A stretch of DNA of 39,742 nt from Phycisphaerales bacterium (GCA_022446905.1 JAKVBT010000008.1:26421-66162), one strand, 5' to 3'. Shown: positions 17,900 through 26,838, counted from the first letter of the stretch. Numbers and translations: made by a program. The notes: generated by a model not told the origin, from the letters alone.

Positions 17900-18700
17900 T
17901 CAACTCTTGGGGCCATCTTTCAACTGATAGAAACAGCAAGCAGTCGCATCCGTCTGGACTTCCAATGCATCCAGGGACAGACCTCGCCGCTTAGCGAGAA
18001 ATGCCGCAACATGCATCACCATCGCTGGTGTGTTTGGGCGAACACCCCGATGTGGCTCTGGTGTGAGATATGGGCTATCCGTCTCAACCATGAGCCTGTC
18101 TGGCGGCACAAGATCTGATGCAGCAGCCACTTCCGGCGCATTTTGGTAAGTCACCACCCCTGTGAAGGACACCAACGCGCCGATACTCAGTACGCGTTCA
18201 ACCACTTCCGGCCCATCTGTCCAGCAGTGGAAGACAAATCGATCACCGGAGAGGCCGGACGAGGCAATGACGTCCAGCACCTCATCGACCGCCTTCCGGG
18301 AGTGAACCACTATGCCCCGAGGTCCCCTGCCCTGTGCTGTGGCCTCAGCAACCATCTCCAGTTGCGCCTCAAATAATGGACGTTGCCGGGCCATCGGCGG
18401 ATCTGGCCAGTGACCATCCAGCCCCATCTCACCCCACGCCACACACCTTGGATGTTCGATCAGAGGCCACAACATGTCGAGATCGTGCTCACGACCAGCC
18501 TCTGATGGATGAATGCCTGAGGTAAACCACACATCATCATGGGCCTCAGCGATGACACTGGCCGCCATCGCATCATCGGCATCGGTAGCAATAGAGATCA
18601 TCCCGGTCAGGCCTGCGGCCCGAGCCTGCTCGAGCACCTCTGGCTCATTGATCTGTCGGTTGGTGAGATGGCAGTGGCTATCAATCATGACGCCCCCCAT
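17900..18700 (-). CDS. tatD: TatD-family metal-dependent hydrolase/DNase
   Basis: This is a 266-residue TIM-barrel hydrolase of the TatD family, which are metal-dependent deoxyribonucleases in the cytoplasm. Metal ligands are visible in order: the HxH of IDSHCHL, Glu in GEMGLDGHW, His in VVHSRKA, His in FHCWTD, and Asp in VETDSPYLTPEP. The tail GVRPNTPAMVMHVAAFLA is also typical. The ATG at 18700 follows GGGAGG by 5 bases; the ATG at 18688 (MIDSHCHL) would also give a normal protein. It lies 142 bases upstream of the act operon on the same strand and is divergent from the BtuF-like gene. No link with respiration is evident. Confidence 0.93.
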   Translation of the reverse strand: MGGVMIDSHCHLTNRQINEPEVLEQARAAGLTGMISIATDADDAMAASVIAEAHDDVWFTSGIHPSEAGREHDLDMLWPLIEHPRCVAWGEMGLDGHWPDPPMARQRPLFEAQLEMVAEATAQGRGPRGIVVHSRKAVDEVLDVIASSGLSGDRFVFHCWTDGPEVVERVLSIGALVSFTGVVTYQNAPEVAAASDLVPPDRLMVETDSPYLTPEPHRGVRPNTPAMVMHVAAFLAKRRGLSLDALEVQTDATACCFYQLKDGPKS

Positions 18701-18756
18701 GGTCGCCTCCCGGATCCCCACTTGCAACGGGCACACTTGCCAATAGTCTGATCACC

Positions 18757-19677
18757 ATGCGAGTCGTTTCACTGGTTCCATCAGCAACCGACATGCTTCA
18801 TGCTCTTGACGCACTGGATCTGCTCGTCGGGCGTGACCACGACTCGACCGGTCTGCCTATGTTGGATTCCATTCCTTGTCTCACCAAAGGACTTGATCCC
18901 GCTTCCACCCCAGCAGCGATTGACGCCGCTGTCCGAGATGCGCAACAGGATGACGGCACCATCAACCACCTTGATGCTGAACAGCTTCGACAGTTACAAC
19001 CCGATCTGATTCTGACGCAACAGTGCTGTGGCGTCTGTAGCCCTCTGCATCAAGATGTACTGGCCGCAGTGGCTGATCTGAGCCCAGCACCCGAAGTAGT
19101 GTGCTTTGACCCCACCTCCATCGACCAAGTCCTCGATGACATAGAGCAACTTGCCAAAGCCATCCGGCGCCCTGATACAGCGACCTCCGTGCTCGCAACG
19201 CTTCGCGCTGTGTATTGGCAAGCGCAAGATCTGGTCGGGCATTATCTCGATGGACCACGCACTGCCGTGATTGAATGGGCCTCACCACTTTACCTCGCAG
19301 GACACTGGACACCAGGTCTCATTCGCCAAGCTGGGGGCACGCCCATCGGCCCTGAGCCAGGCGCGCCATCAACCATCATCGAATGTGATCAATTGGTCGC
19401 TGCTGCACCCGAACGACTGATACTCGCACCTTGCGGCGTGGCCCTTGCGGATACAGCGCCTCATGTGCAAGCGCTGCACGACAGTGGGCTGCTCAAACAG
19501 CTCACAGGTGTCCCATTGGCCATCCTCGATGGACGTTCTACGTTTTCACGACCAGGCCCCGGCCTGATTGACACCTTTGCTTGGCTGGCGGCTTGGCTCA
19601 TGGATCGGCCCGAGCATCTTCCTCAGTCTGTTCAGGCAGAGTATCTGGATGCAGGGGATGTTCCATCGGCCAGATGA
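18757..19677 (+). CDS. Leaderless BtuF-like (helical backbone metal receptor) substrate-binding protein
   Basis: This 306-residue protein matches the periplasmic-binding fold of the BtuF/FecB class (Peripla_BP_2). It begins with RVVSLVPSATDMLHALDALDLLVGRDH, the usual first strand and helix. It continues with LDAEQLRQLQPDLILTQ and the C-terminal lobe WTPGLIRQAGG. It begins directly in the fold: no signal peptide or lipobox is present, and no ABC permease or ATPase gene is nearby. This points to a cytoplasmic protein, perhaps one that binds a corrinoid or other small ligand. A CCGVC cluster (QQCCGVCSP) near residue 91 is a possible metal or ligand site. The last 80 bases overlap the 3' end of the convergent DUF1573 gene. 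The ligand is unknown. Confidence 0.82.
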   Translation: MRVVSLVPSATDMLHALDALDLLVGRDHDSTGLPMLDSIPCLTKGLDPASTPAAIDAAVRDAQQDDGTINHLDAEQLRQLQPDLILTQQCCGVCSPLHQDVLAAVADLSPAPEVVCFDPTSIDQVLDDIEQLAKAIRRPDTATSVLATLRAVYWQAQDLVGHYLDGPRTAVIEWASPLYLAGHWTPGLIRQAGGTPIGPEPGAPSTIIECDQLVAAAPERLILAPCGVALADTAPHVQALHDSGLLKQLTGVPLAILDGRSTFSRPGPGLIDTFAWLAAWLMDRPEHLPQSVQAEYLDAGDVPSAR

Positions 19678-20383
19678 CTTTCACCGGCACGGTGAGCGAA
19701 CCCTGTCCTTCCACAAACAAGTGAATCTCTGAAATGTCCATGGGTGCTGTTGTTGACACGCCAACCTGCATCAAAGATTCCCAAATGGCTGGACGCTTGA
19801 GTTTGGGAATGGCCTTTCTTGATAGTTCCCAAGGAAGCATCGTGACCGTGAGACCAGGCGTTTCCTGAATCACAGGAGGAGGAGGCTCAGTCTCTGAGTT
19901 CACCTGTATCTCTACATACTGGTCTCGCTCAGGAACCACCACTACCTTGGTTGGATTCACTCGCAAAGTATTCTTCGGCACAGCGTCGGCAGCAATGATT
20001 AGTGGGATACGACCTCCGCCATGCAGAAGCACGGTGATCTCTGCCCGCTTAATGCCAGGCTGACTGAGACGAAGGCGAACAGGCACATCGAGATAGTCGC
20101 CAGGCTCAACAACAGTCCGCGGGGTCACTACCTGCGTACAACCGCAGGTTGCTGTTGACCGCTCGACCGTGACAGGTGATCTGGATGTGTTTTGCAGTGA
20201 AAATGTGTGCTCCACGACGTGTGGGAGTTGGTCAAAAGTGACCTTGCCAAAGTCGAACTCCTGCTCGCCAACGAGCCGCTGACCAGGCCAAAACAGGATC
20301 GCGGCCACGATCAGTGCGATCGCGACACCAAGGCCAATGAATCCATTTTTATTCTTGGCATGCTGCTCAGGGAGAGGTTCCAT
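19598..20383 (-). CDS. DUF1573 protein with N-terminal membrane anchor
   Basis: This is a 261-residue protein with a TM helix at about residues 14-33 followed by an extracytoplasmic Ig-like domain of the DUF1573 family. It contains the family hallmark TATCGCTQV (Cys80 and Cys82), the FGKVTFDQLPHVVEHTFSLQN strand pattern, and a second beta-rich region after residue 145. DUF1573 proteins are frequent in planctomycetes and Bacteroidetes, but their function is not known. The ATG at 20383 was chosen because AGGA lies 8 bases upstream; an ATG three codons earlier (20392) is possible. The frame runs far upstream without Met-supported homology, so longer starts are unlikely. It overlaps the BtuF-like gene tail-to-tail by 80 bases and is divergent from clpB. 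Confidence 0.85.
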   Translation of the reverse strand: MEPLPEQHAKNKNGFIGLGVAIALIVAAILFWPGQRLVGEQEFDFGKVTFDQLPHVVEHTFSLQNTSRSPVTVERSTATCGCTQVVTPRTVVEPGDYLDVPVRLRLSQPGIKRAEITVLLHGGGRIPLIIAADAVPKNTLRVNPTKVVVVPERDQYVEIQVNSETEPPPPVIQETPGLTVTMLPWELSRKAIPKLKRPAIWESLMQVGVSTTAPMDISEIHLFVEGQGSLTVPVKVIWPMEHPLHPDTLPEQTEEDARADP

Positions 20384-20403
20384 AGGCCACATCCTATCCC
20401 TCG

Positions 20404-20439
20404 CACCTGAAAACGGTGATGCTGCCGTTGTGGCAGGTG
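20404..20439. promoter_or_regulatory. Hairpin in the DUF1573-clpB divergent intergenic region
   Basis: CACCTG (20404-20409) pairs with CAGGTG (20434-20439), and inside it AACGG (20412-20416) pairs with CCGTT (20425-20429) around a TGATGCTG loop. It lies between two divergent genes and could be an operator or a transcribed hairpin. I cannot assign a regulator. Confidence 0.25.
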
Positions 20440-20463
20440 AAAAACACACGGCCACCCCAGCAA

Positions 20464-20525
20464 GCGGGTGGATTTCGGCATGGAAGTTGCGACAGGAATA
20501 GGGCCTGTGGCTTGACTCCACCCGC
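20464..20525 (+). promoter_or_regulatory. 9-bp inverted repeat just upstream of clpB
   Basis: GCGGGTGGA (20464-20472) and TCCACCCGC (20517-20525) are perfect inverted copies 44 bases apart, ending 5 bases before the AGGAG of clpB. If transcribed, the stem would sit next to the ribosome binding site and could work as a temperature- or structure-controlled leader. No CIRCE element or clear sigma-32 promoter is visible in the gap. Confidence 0.3.
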
Positions 20526-20541
20526 AGGCAGGAGTTGCACA

Positions 20542-23205
20542 ATGAATCCAGAAAAATTGACCACGATGGCCAAACGCGACTTGGCGATGGCCCATCAACT
20601 CGCCACCGAAATGTCACACGCACAAGTGGAGCCACTCCATCTGCTGCAGGCAATGCTCCAAGATCAACAAGGCGCAGCCCATTCGATTGTTGAACGAACT
20701 GGGCACCAACCACGCACGTTGGCAGGCATTGTCACTGCTGCGCTGAACAACCTGCCAACAGTGTCAGGAAACCGACCACCAACTGCAGGCACCGATCTTG
20801 AGCATGTGCTGACCGCTGCACTGAAGCAATCGAATGACATGGGCGATCAGTACATCACCATAGAACACCTGCTTCTGGCGATTGCTCAGGTCGCCTCGTC
20901 GGCACGCGATGCGTTGCAAACTGCCGGCATCAGTGCCTCTGATCTTGCAACAACGATCACCAACATCCGCGCCGCCTCTGGCATTCAGTCCGTTGACGAC
21001 CCTGAAGCTGAGGGCCAGTTCGAAGCGCTGCGCAAGTACGGCATAGATCTCACAGATTTAGCAAGAGAAGGCAAACTCGATCCGGTGATCGGCCGCGATG
21101 ATGAAATTCGTCGCTGCATGCAGGTGCTCAGTCGACGCACGAAGAACAACCCAGTCCTCATCGGGGAGCCCGGTGTTGGCAAGACCGCCATCGCGGAAGG
21201 ACTCGCCCAGCGCATTGTGGATGGAGACTGCCCGAGTTCATTGAAACAGGCACGCATTGTGTCCCTTGACGTCGGCCAACTGCTTGCTGGCGCAAAGTTT
21301 CGTGGGGAGTTTGAAGAGCGGCTCAAGGCAGTACTTCGGGAGGTGACTGCTGCGGACGGAAGGATTGTGCTGTTCATTGATGAACTCCACACCATCGTGG
21401 GCGCAGGACAAGCCGAAGGCGCGGTTGGTGCTGGCAACCTGCTCAAACCCGCATTGGCACGTGGCGAACTTCGGTGTATTGGCGCAACCACACTTGATGA
21501 GTATCGGCAACACATCGAGAAGGACGCTGCCTTCGAGCGCCGCTTCCAGCCTGTGTTTGTTCAAGAACCAAGCGTCGAGGACACCATCGCAATTCTTCGT
21601 GGGCTCAAGGGACGGTATGAAGCGCATCACGGCATTCGCATTCAGGATGCAGCTCTAGTCGCTGCGTCCATGCTGTCAGACCGCTACATCGCTGACCGCT
21701 TCTTGCCAGACAAAGCCATCGACCTGCTCGATGAGGCCGCATCACGACTGCGTATTGAAAATGATTCGATGCCAGCTGAAATTGACGAGCTTCGCCGTCG
21801 AATCATGCAACTCGAAATCGAGCGAGAGGCACTCCGTAAGGAGAAGGACCATGAATCCGCTGAACGACTCAGCACGCTTGAGCAGGAACTTGCGGATGCC
21901 GAAGAACGCAATCAGGAATTAACAGCGCGTTGGGATATCGAGAAGTCTGAACTTGATGAGATTAGCGCAGTCAAGGAACGGATTGACGCGGCGGGGGTTG
22001 AATTGGAACAGGCGCAGCGGCGGGGCGATCTCGAGACCGCCGCCCGCATTCAGTACGGAGAATTACCAGCACTTGACGAACGACTTCAGTCCGCTGAACA
22101 CCAGTTGCATATCCGCCATGACGAGGGTCGTAACCTTGTGCGCGAAGAAGTAGATGCTGAAATGATTGCTGAAGTAGTGGGTCGCTGGACTGGCATTCCA
22201 ACACACCGCCTCGTTGAAGGTGAACGCGACCGATTACTCCACATGGAACAGGATCTTGAGCGTCGTGTGGTTGGCCAGAACGATGCAGTCATTGCTGTAT
22301 CCGAAGCAGTTCGACGAAACCGTGCAGGTCTGGGAGAACCTTCCCGACCGATCGGTTCATTCCTGTTTCTCGGCCCAACTGGTGTGGGCAAGACGGAGTT
22401 GTGCAAAGCGCTGGCTGACTTCCTATTTGACACCGAGGATGCCATGGTGCGGATTGACATGAGTGAGTACATGGAACAACACGCCGTGGCTCGACTGATT
22501 GGTGCCCCTCCTGGCTATGTCGGATTCGAAGAAGGTGGACGACTCACAGAAGCAGTCCGCCGCAGACCCTATTGCGTTGTGCTTTTCGACGAAATGGAAA
22601 AAGCGCACGAGGATGTATCAAACGTTCTCCTTCAGATTCTTGATGATGGCCGACTGACTGACGGGCATGGTCGTACGGTGGACTTCACCAACACCATCAT
22701 TGTGATGACCAGCAACATTGGATCCCACGAGCTCTTGGAGATGTCTGAGCGTGGAGATAATCCTGACACCATCGACACCAGCATGCGCGAGCTGCTCAAG
22801 AAGACTCTGCGACCGGAGCTACTGAACCGGATTGATGAGACCATCACCTTCCAAGCGCTAACGCAAACGCAACTCCGAGCCATCGTCGATGTGCAGTTGG
22901 ACCGCCTGGGAGATCGCATGCGGACACGGGGCCTGAGCCTGTCGGTTGATGATGCTGCCAAGGATGAACTCGCCAAGGAGGGGTGGGATCCCCACTTCGG
23001 CGCGCGGCCGCTCAAACGCGTCATTCAGCGTCGTATTGAGAACGAAATCGCCCTGGCCATTCTCAAAGGCGAGATTGCCGAAGGTGACCATGTCCTCGTT
23101 GACCTCCATGGCGAGGCGATTCATATCCAAGCCCACACGCAACGGTCCACCGAAACCCCCAAGGGTCCGCGATCTGAGCCAATGGAACCCACTGTGAATC
23201 ATTGA
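20542..23205 (+). CDS. clpB: ATP-dependent disaggregase ClpB
   Basis: This 887-residue Hsp100 protein resolves protein aggregates together with DnaK in the cytoplasm. It has a Clp N-domain (about 1-145), AAA domain 1 with Walker A GEPGVGKT at 208-215 and Walker [10 protein letters not shown], and a coiled-coil M-domain (about 400-540) that sets ClpB apart from ClpA and ClpC. AAA domain 2 has Walker A GPTGVGKT from residue 611 and Walker [12 protein letters not shown]. The C-terminal domain contains [12 protein letters not shown]. The ATG at 20542 is preceded by AGGAG at a spacing of 7; the frame upstream lacks homology. The tail after residue 870 is a variable hydrophilic extension. Heat induction is expected, but the sequence shows no known heat-shock operator. 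Confidence 0.97.
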   Translation: MNPEKLTTMAKRDLAMAHQLATEMSHAQVEPLHLLQAMLQDQQGAAHSIVERTGHQPRTLAGIVTAALNNLPTVSGNRPPTAGTDLEHVLTAALKQSNDMGDQYITIEHLLLAIAQVASSARDALQTAGISASDLATTITNIRAASGIQSVDDPEAEGQFEALRKYGIDLTDLAREGKLDPVIGRDDEIRRCMQVLSRRTKNNPVLIGEPGVGKTAIAEGLAQRIVDGDCPSSLKQARIVSLDVGQLLAGAKFRGEFEERLKAVLREVTAADGRIVLFIDELHTIVGAGQAEGAVGAGNLLKPALARGELRCIGATTLDEYRQHIEKDAAFERRFQPVFVQEPSVEDTIAILRGLKGRYEAHHGIRIQDAALVAASMLSDRYIADRFLPDKAIDLLDEAASRLRIENDSMPAEIDELRRRIMQLEIEREALRKEKDHESAERLSTLEQELADAEERNQELTARWDIEKSELDEISAVKERIDAAGVELEQAQRRGDLETAARIQYGELPALDERLQSAEHQLHIRHDEGRNLVREEVDAEMIAEVVGRWTGIPTHRLVEGERDRLLHMEQDLERRVVGQNDAVIAVSEAVRRNRAGLGEPSRPIGSFLFLGPTGVGKTELCKALADFLFDTEDAMVRIDMSEYMEQHAVARLIGAPPGYVGFEEGGRLTEAVRRRPYCVVLFDEMEKAHEDVSNVLLQILDDGRLTDGHGRTVDFTNTIIVMTSNIGSHELLEMSERGDNPDTIDTSMRELLKKTLRPELLNRIDETITFQALTQTQLRAIVDVQLDRLGDRMRTRGLSLSVDDAAKDELAKEGWDPHFGARPLKRVIQRRIENEIALAILKGEIAEGDHVLVDLHGEAIHIQAHTQRSTETPKGPRSEPMEPTVNH

Positions 23206-23338
23206 CTTAGGCCAAAGTCCGAAAAAAACATGTGCTTCTCCGCACACAACAGGGTCCCCAGTACGTAGTGGAAGCAGTCAAGCAGCGGACCTCTCAATCC
23301 TCCCGCCTGCCTGACCTCGGCTCCTTTCATTCCCCTCT

Positions 23339-23375
23339 GAACCGCCTCCTCAGTCACGCTAGGAGGTGGCGGTTC
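23339..23375 (+). terminator. Hairpin with short T-run between clpB and aroC
   Basis: A 12-bp stem with a 3-base bulge and 10-base loop forms from GAACCGCCTCCT (23339-23350) and the right arm at 23361-23375, followed by ACTTTT. It lies 134 bases after the clpB stop and 70 bases before the aroC start. It may end clpB transcription or be a leader structure for aroC. The T-run is short. Confidence 0.4.
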
Positions 23376-23444
23376 ACTTTTCGTCTGAAGGTAAGCGCCC
23401 CCGATGACCCGAATGACAGACCCACACGGACGTACCATGACCTC

Positions 23445-24581
23445 ATGGCACGACTGATATGTGAGACGGCGGGCGAGTCACATGGACCTGGGGGCATCGC
23501 CATCGTGTCCGGTCTGCCCGCGGGCATCGAGGTCGATCTTGATTTCATCAATGCCGAATTGCGGCGCCGCCAAGGAGGGTACGGACGTGGTGGTCGCCAG
23601 CGGATCGAGGAAGATCATGCCGAAGTTCTTGCCGGGGTTCGGCTTGGCAAAACAACCGGCGCACCAGTAGCACTGCGCGTGCCAAACCGCGACAGTCGCC
23701 TAGATGATCTGGAACGCACACCACCAGTGCACCGCCCTCGACCAGGGCACGCAGATCTTGCAGGTGCCGTGAAATACAACACCGACGACTGCCGCAATGT
23801 TCTTGAACGCGCCAGCGCTCGGCAGACTGCTGCTCGAGTTGCCGCGGGCGCACTTGCTGGATGCATGCTTCGCTCCGCCGAAGTCTCAGTGATTGGATAT
23901 GTCACCGCAATGCGTGATGTGGCCATTGAAGTTGATGTCGATCCCTCCAATGTTGCAGCAATTCGCGCGGCACGTGACGCATCGACGATGTACTGCCCAG
24001 ATGAGGAAGCAACTACAGGCATGGAAGCACATGTCCGCGCTGCCAAAGAAGAGAAAGACACCGTCGGCGGACTATGCCGAGTGCATGTGCTCAATGCACC
24101 AATGGGATTGGGTTCATGTATGCGAAGAATGGATGGACTCGATGCGAAACTCGCAGGCGCAGTGATGAGCATCCAAGCGTTCAAGAGTGTCGAAATTGGC
24201 CTAGGGCGAGCTGTCGCAGAGCGAACAGGAAGCCAGGTTCATGACCCCATCGTCGCTGATGCTGACAAGCCGGACGGACGAACACACGGACTCACACGCA
24301 CTAGCAACAACGCTGGCGGCATTGAAGGAGGCATGAGTAATGGCATGCCAATCGTGGTGACCGGTGCGATGAAGCCAATCAGCACCCTGCTTCGCGGACT
24401 TCCAAGCGTCAATCTCCAAACAGGCGAGGAAGAACAAAGCGCCTATGAGCGAAGCGATGTGTGCGCGGTTTCCGCGGCAAGCGTCGTCATGGAGCATGTT
24501 GTTGGCTTTGAAATTGCGTCCGCTCTAGTCGACCGCACTGGCGCCGACACCATGGACGAATTGCTGAGCCGACTCGGCTAG
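23445..24581 (+). CDS. aroC: Chorismate synthase
   Basis: This 378-residue enzyme makes chorismate from 5-enolpyruvylshikimate 3-phosphate using reduced FMN, the last step of the shikimate pathway. Signatures visible are GESHGPG at the N-terminus, RPGHADLAGAVKY, then ERASARQTAARVAAGA, and late GGIEGGMSNG and MKPISTL. The Arg-Gln-Thr in the second signature replaces the commoner Arg-Glu-Thr. The ATG at 23445 begins the conserved MARLICETAGES sequence and gives the usual family length; the frame upstream is not conserved and the ribosome binding site is weak. The gene is convergent with aroDE and the two share a CTAG stop palindrome. Confidence 0.96.
   Translation: MARLICETAGESHGPGGIAIVSGLPAGIEVDLDFINAELRRRQGGYGRGGRQRIEEDHAEVLAGVRLGKTTGAPVALRVPNRDSRLDDLERTPPVHRPRPGHADLAGAVKYNTDDCRNVLERASARQTAARVAAGALAGCMLRSAEVSVIGYVTAMRDVAIEVDVDPSNVAAIRAARDASTMYCPDEEATTGMEAHVRAAKEEKDTVGGLCRVHVLNAPMGLGSCMRRMDGLDAKLAGAVMSIQAFKSVEIGLGRAVAERTGSQVHDPIVADADKPDGRTHGLTRTSNNAGGIEGGMSNGMPIVVTGAMKPISTLLRGLPSVNLQTGEEEQSAYERSDVCAVSAASVVMEHVVGFEIASALVDRTGADTMDELLSRLG
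24578..24581. other. CTAG shared as stop codon of aroC and aroDE
   Basis: The palindrome CTAG gives TAG at 24579-24581 for aroC on the plus strand and TAG at 24580-24578 for aroDE on the minus strand. The two coding regions therefore abut with no intergenic space and no room for a separate terminator. Confidence 0.95.
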
Positions 24582-26131
24582 AGCGTCCAATCCTTCTTCG
24601 CTGGCGAACGCCCCGTCCACCTTTGCAGTTGCTCAGCGGCCTGGGCCAACCACATGTCCTGACCAGTCGCCACGTTCGTTCCGACTTCACGCATGGCTAC
24701 GACAAATGGTGTTTCGACTGGGTCGTAGATCGTCTCCACCGCGACTGAACCTGGCGCCATCATCACCGTCGCATCAAGCCCCAGCACCTCTAATGGATTC
24801 TCCTGCGGATGGTCACCATGCGCCATGCCAATCGGCGTCCCCTGCACAATGGCGTTAAATGGACCTGCTTCCACGCTTCCAACATGCACTGAACCAAATG
24901 GCTGCATCGCTTCTACCAAAGTTGCAACTCGTGCTGGCGTGCGATTGAAGACGTGCACAGTGGCTCCCAGTGGCAAAAGGGCAGCAACCGCAGCACGCGC
25001 CACTCCACCTGCACCAAGGATCGCCACCTTGGACCCATTTGGCTCAAATCCCATAGCCAACAAAGGTTTCACAATGCCCATCACATCAGTGTTGTCAACC
25101 GCGATTTCTCCATCCGCATCCACGGAGAGCGTGTTGGCCGCACCGCAGCGATCCACGATGTCAGCGATTACACCACCTTGCTCCTTGGCATAGCGGACCA
25201 GATCCTGCTTGTGTGGCAGTGTCACGGAAGCACCACGAAATTCAATATCCGACCGACCAACTAACTCGGCAAGCGTGGCTTTCAGTGACTCCCAGCCTGC
25301 AGCCACAGGCATGGGCAGATAGACGGCATTCACACCCGCTTGATCAAATGCGTGATTGTGCATGACGAAGCCTGGAGAGCGACCGAGTGGATCGCCAATC
25401 AAGCCGTAGATAGCTGTCGCCTGATCAAGTTGTCGAAATCGATACTGGTGCAACAACTCATCGATCGTTGGCTGACCAGGCGCGCTCATTGAAGTGACCG
25501 AACTGCTCGCAAATGTCAACAGCCCACCCCAAGCACCAGTCATGATGCGGGACATCACACCTGCTGGACCCATACACAAGACGATCATGGGTTTTTGCCG
25601 CGACGCCAGAATGTCACGACATTCCAGCCCATCTCTCAGGCTCCGTGCACGCCAAACCATTTTGACTGCGTCACAAGGGGCTTCCTGCATGGCGGCAATG
25701 CGCTGATGCAAATCAGTAGGTCGGCCGGTGTATTCGTGTGAAGAAAAAAGCACACGAACACCTTCTGCCTGCCACCGCTTCGCAACTGCCTGAATTGCTG
25801 CACTTCGTTGCCACCGATCAAACTCCACATCAACCCAGTTTGGTTGACAGCCAGCATCGAGCAAATCCCCAAACCAGTCCGCGAGCGCCTCATCATCAAG
25901 TGTGCACAGCCCGCCTTCTGTATCACTGCGCGCCGTGAGCAGTGTCTGCGCCGGGCTATCAGCCAGCAAGATGCCCACCGACTGAGTTCCAGACGCTTGA
26001 GCATCCGCCAGCGTGTCAACACGCCACTCGATGACATCTGCACCCCGAAGACGAACATCCTGAGCGGTGTGCAGGGCGTCGGCGACTTCAGCAGGGTCGC
26101 TCACAGCAATAGGAACGGCAATCAGCGTCAC
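24578..26131 (-). CDS. aroDE: Bifunctional type I 3-dehydroquinate dehydratase / shikimate dehydrogenase
   Basis: This is a 517-residue fusion that catalyses two successive shikimate-pathway steps. The N-terminal part (about 1-235) is a type I DHQ dehydratase with the catalytic His in FSSHEYTG and the Schiff-base Lys in DAVKMVWRA. The C-terminal part (about 240-517) is a shikimate dehydrogenase with IGDPLGRSPGFVMHN, the catalytic Lys in SVTLPHKQDL, Asp in VDNTDVMG, the NADP Rossmann GAGGVARAA, and a FNRT loop that fits NADP preference. This fused order is known from plants, chlamydiae and planctomycetes. The start is 41 bases from the divergent split-barrel gene. It ends on the same CTAG as aroC. 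Confidence 0.95.
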   Translation of the reverse strand: MTLIAVPIAVSDPAEVADALHTAQDVRLRGADVIEWRVDTLADAQASGTQSVGILLADSPAQTLLTARSDTEGGLCTLDDEALADWFGDLLDAGCQPNWVDVEFDRWQRSAAIQAVAKRWQAEGVRVLFSSHEYTGRPTDLHQRIAAMQEAPCDAVKMVWRARSLRDGLECRDILASRQKPMIVLCMGPAGVMSRIMTGAWGGLLTFASSSVTSMSAPGQPTIDELLHQYRFRQLDQATAIYGLIGDPLGRSPGFVMHNHAFDQAGVNAVYLPMPVAAGWESLKATLAELVGRSDIEFRGASVTLPHKQDLVRYAKEQGGVIADIVDRCGAANTLSVDADGEIAVDNTDVMGIVKPLLAMGFEPNGSKVAILGAGGVARAAVAALLPLGATVHVFNRTPARVATLVEAMQPFGSVHVGSVEAGPFNAIVQGTPIGMAHGDHPQENPLEVLGLDATVMMAPGSVAVETIYDPVETPFVVAMREVGTNVATGQDMWLAQAAEQLQRWTGRSPAKKDWTL

Positions 26132-26172
26132 GTCCGCACCCTACCCGCCGCAGGTTCGGTACGCTTGGCCCA

Positions 26173-26817
26173 ATGAACGACGCCCCGAGCGAACGAGTCA
26201 CTGCCCAAGCGGCGGTTGAGGCCTTGCGGAACTGGACATCCGGCCAGCTCCGCTGCGATGACATCGTGTATCCGATCAAGTACGTGATCGCCCCAGATGG
26301 CCGGTTGGTCACCCCAGTTGATCGAACCATGCTGGAAGCAGTCGATTGTGGACTGGCCATTCCAGATGATGACAGCCCGACAATTGAACTTGCTGTCACA
26401 CTGGAGGCATTTGATCGCGTCCAGGGCGCTGAATCGAACAGTGACCGCTGGAAAATCTTTCATGGCAACCCCCCCCACCAGCGCTGGGCGATGATTGATC
26501 TCGATATGGCGCGCTTTGGTGGATGCATTCTCGATGGTCTCGCAGTCCAGCAGCCCAATCCACTGGCGGCTGTTGAACCGCGGATCTGCGGACTCTTAAA
26601 TCGTGAGTATCTGGAAGTGCTTCGTCATCACCTCACGCGTGTCTTGTCACTGGATGTCCCTGATCTACGTGCCGTTGGACTTGATCCGACTGGCCTACAT
26701 GTTCGCGCTCGATTCGACATTGTCAGACTGACCTTTTCCAATCCGATTGAGGACCCCGCGCAAGCGGAATCACAAGTCTTGGAATTCATCAATAGCAACG
26801 GAACCCCGACTGATTAG
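26173..26817 (+). CDS. Probable split-barrel (PPOX-like) protein with DUF2470-like C-terminus
   Basis: This 214-residue soluble protein is not recognised with certainty. The N-terminal half (APDGRLVTPVDRTML, then IELAVTLEAFDRV and RWAMIDLDMARFGGC) follows the strand order of pyridoxamine-phosphate-oxidase-like split barrels. The C-terminal segment (LRHHLTRVLSLDV, then AVGLDPTGLHVRARFDIVRL and FSNPIEDPAQAESQVLEFI) looks like DUF2470. That domain follows the split barrel in HugZ-like haem-utilisation and related proteins. No clear FMN-phosphate-binding Arg/Lys set is visible, so flavin or haem binding is open. It is divergent from aroDE and convergent with hldE. Confidence 0.55.
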   Translation: MNDAPSERVTAQAAVEALRNWTSGQLRCDDIVYPIKYVIAPDGRLVTPVDRTMLEAVDCGLAIPDDDSPTIELAVTLEAFDRVQGAESNSDRWKIFHGNPPHQRWAMIDLDMARFGGCILDGLAVQQPNPLAAVEPRICGLLNREYLEVLRHHLTRVLSLDVPDLRAVGLDPTGLHVRARFDIVRLTFSNPIEDPAQAESQVLEFINSNGTPTD

Positions 26818-26838
26818 TCGATCGCAGTTCGACTCTGT

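Noticed and set aside
18701-18756. Cobalamin riboswitch before the BtuF-like gene
   Set aside because: The gap to the divergent tatD is only 56 bases, too short for the riboswitch, and no B12-box-like sequence is visible.
20416-20541. An N-terminal extension of ClpB
   Set aside because: The ATG at 20542 has AGGAG at 7 bases and begins the conserved Clp N-domain; the extra 42 residues show no similarity to it.
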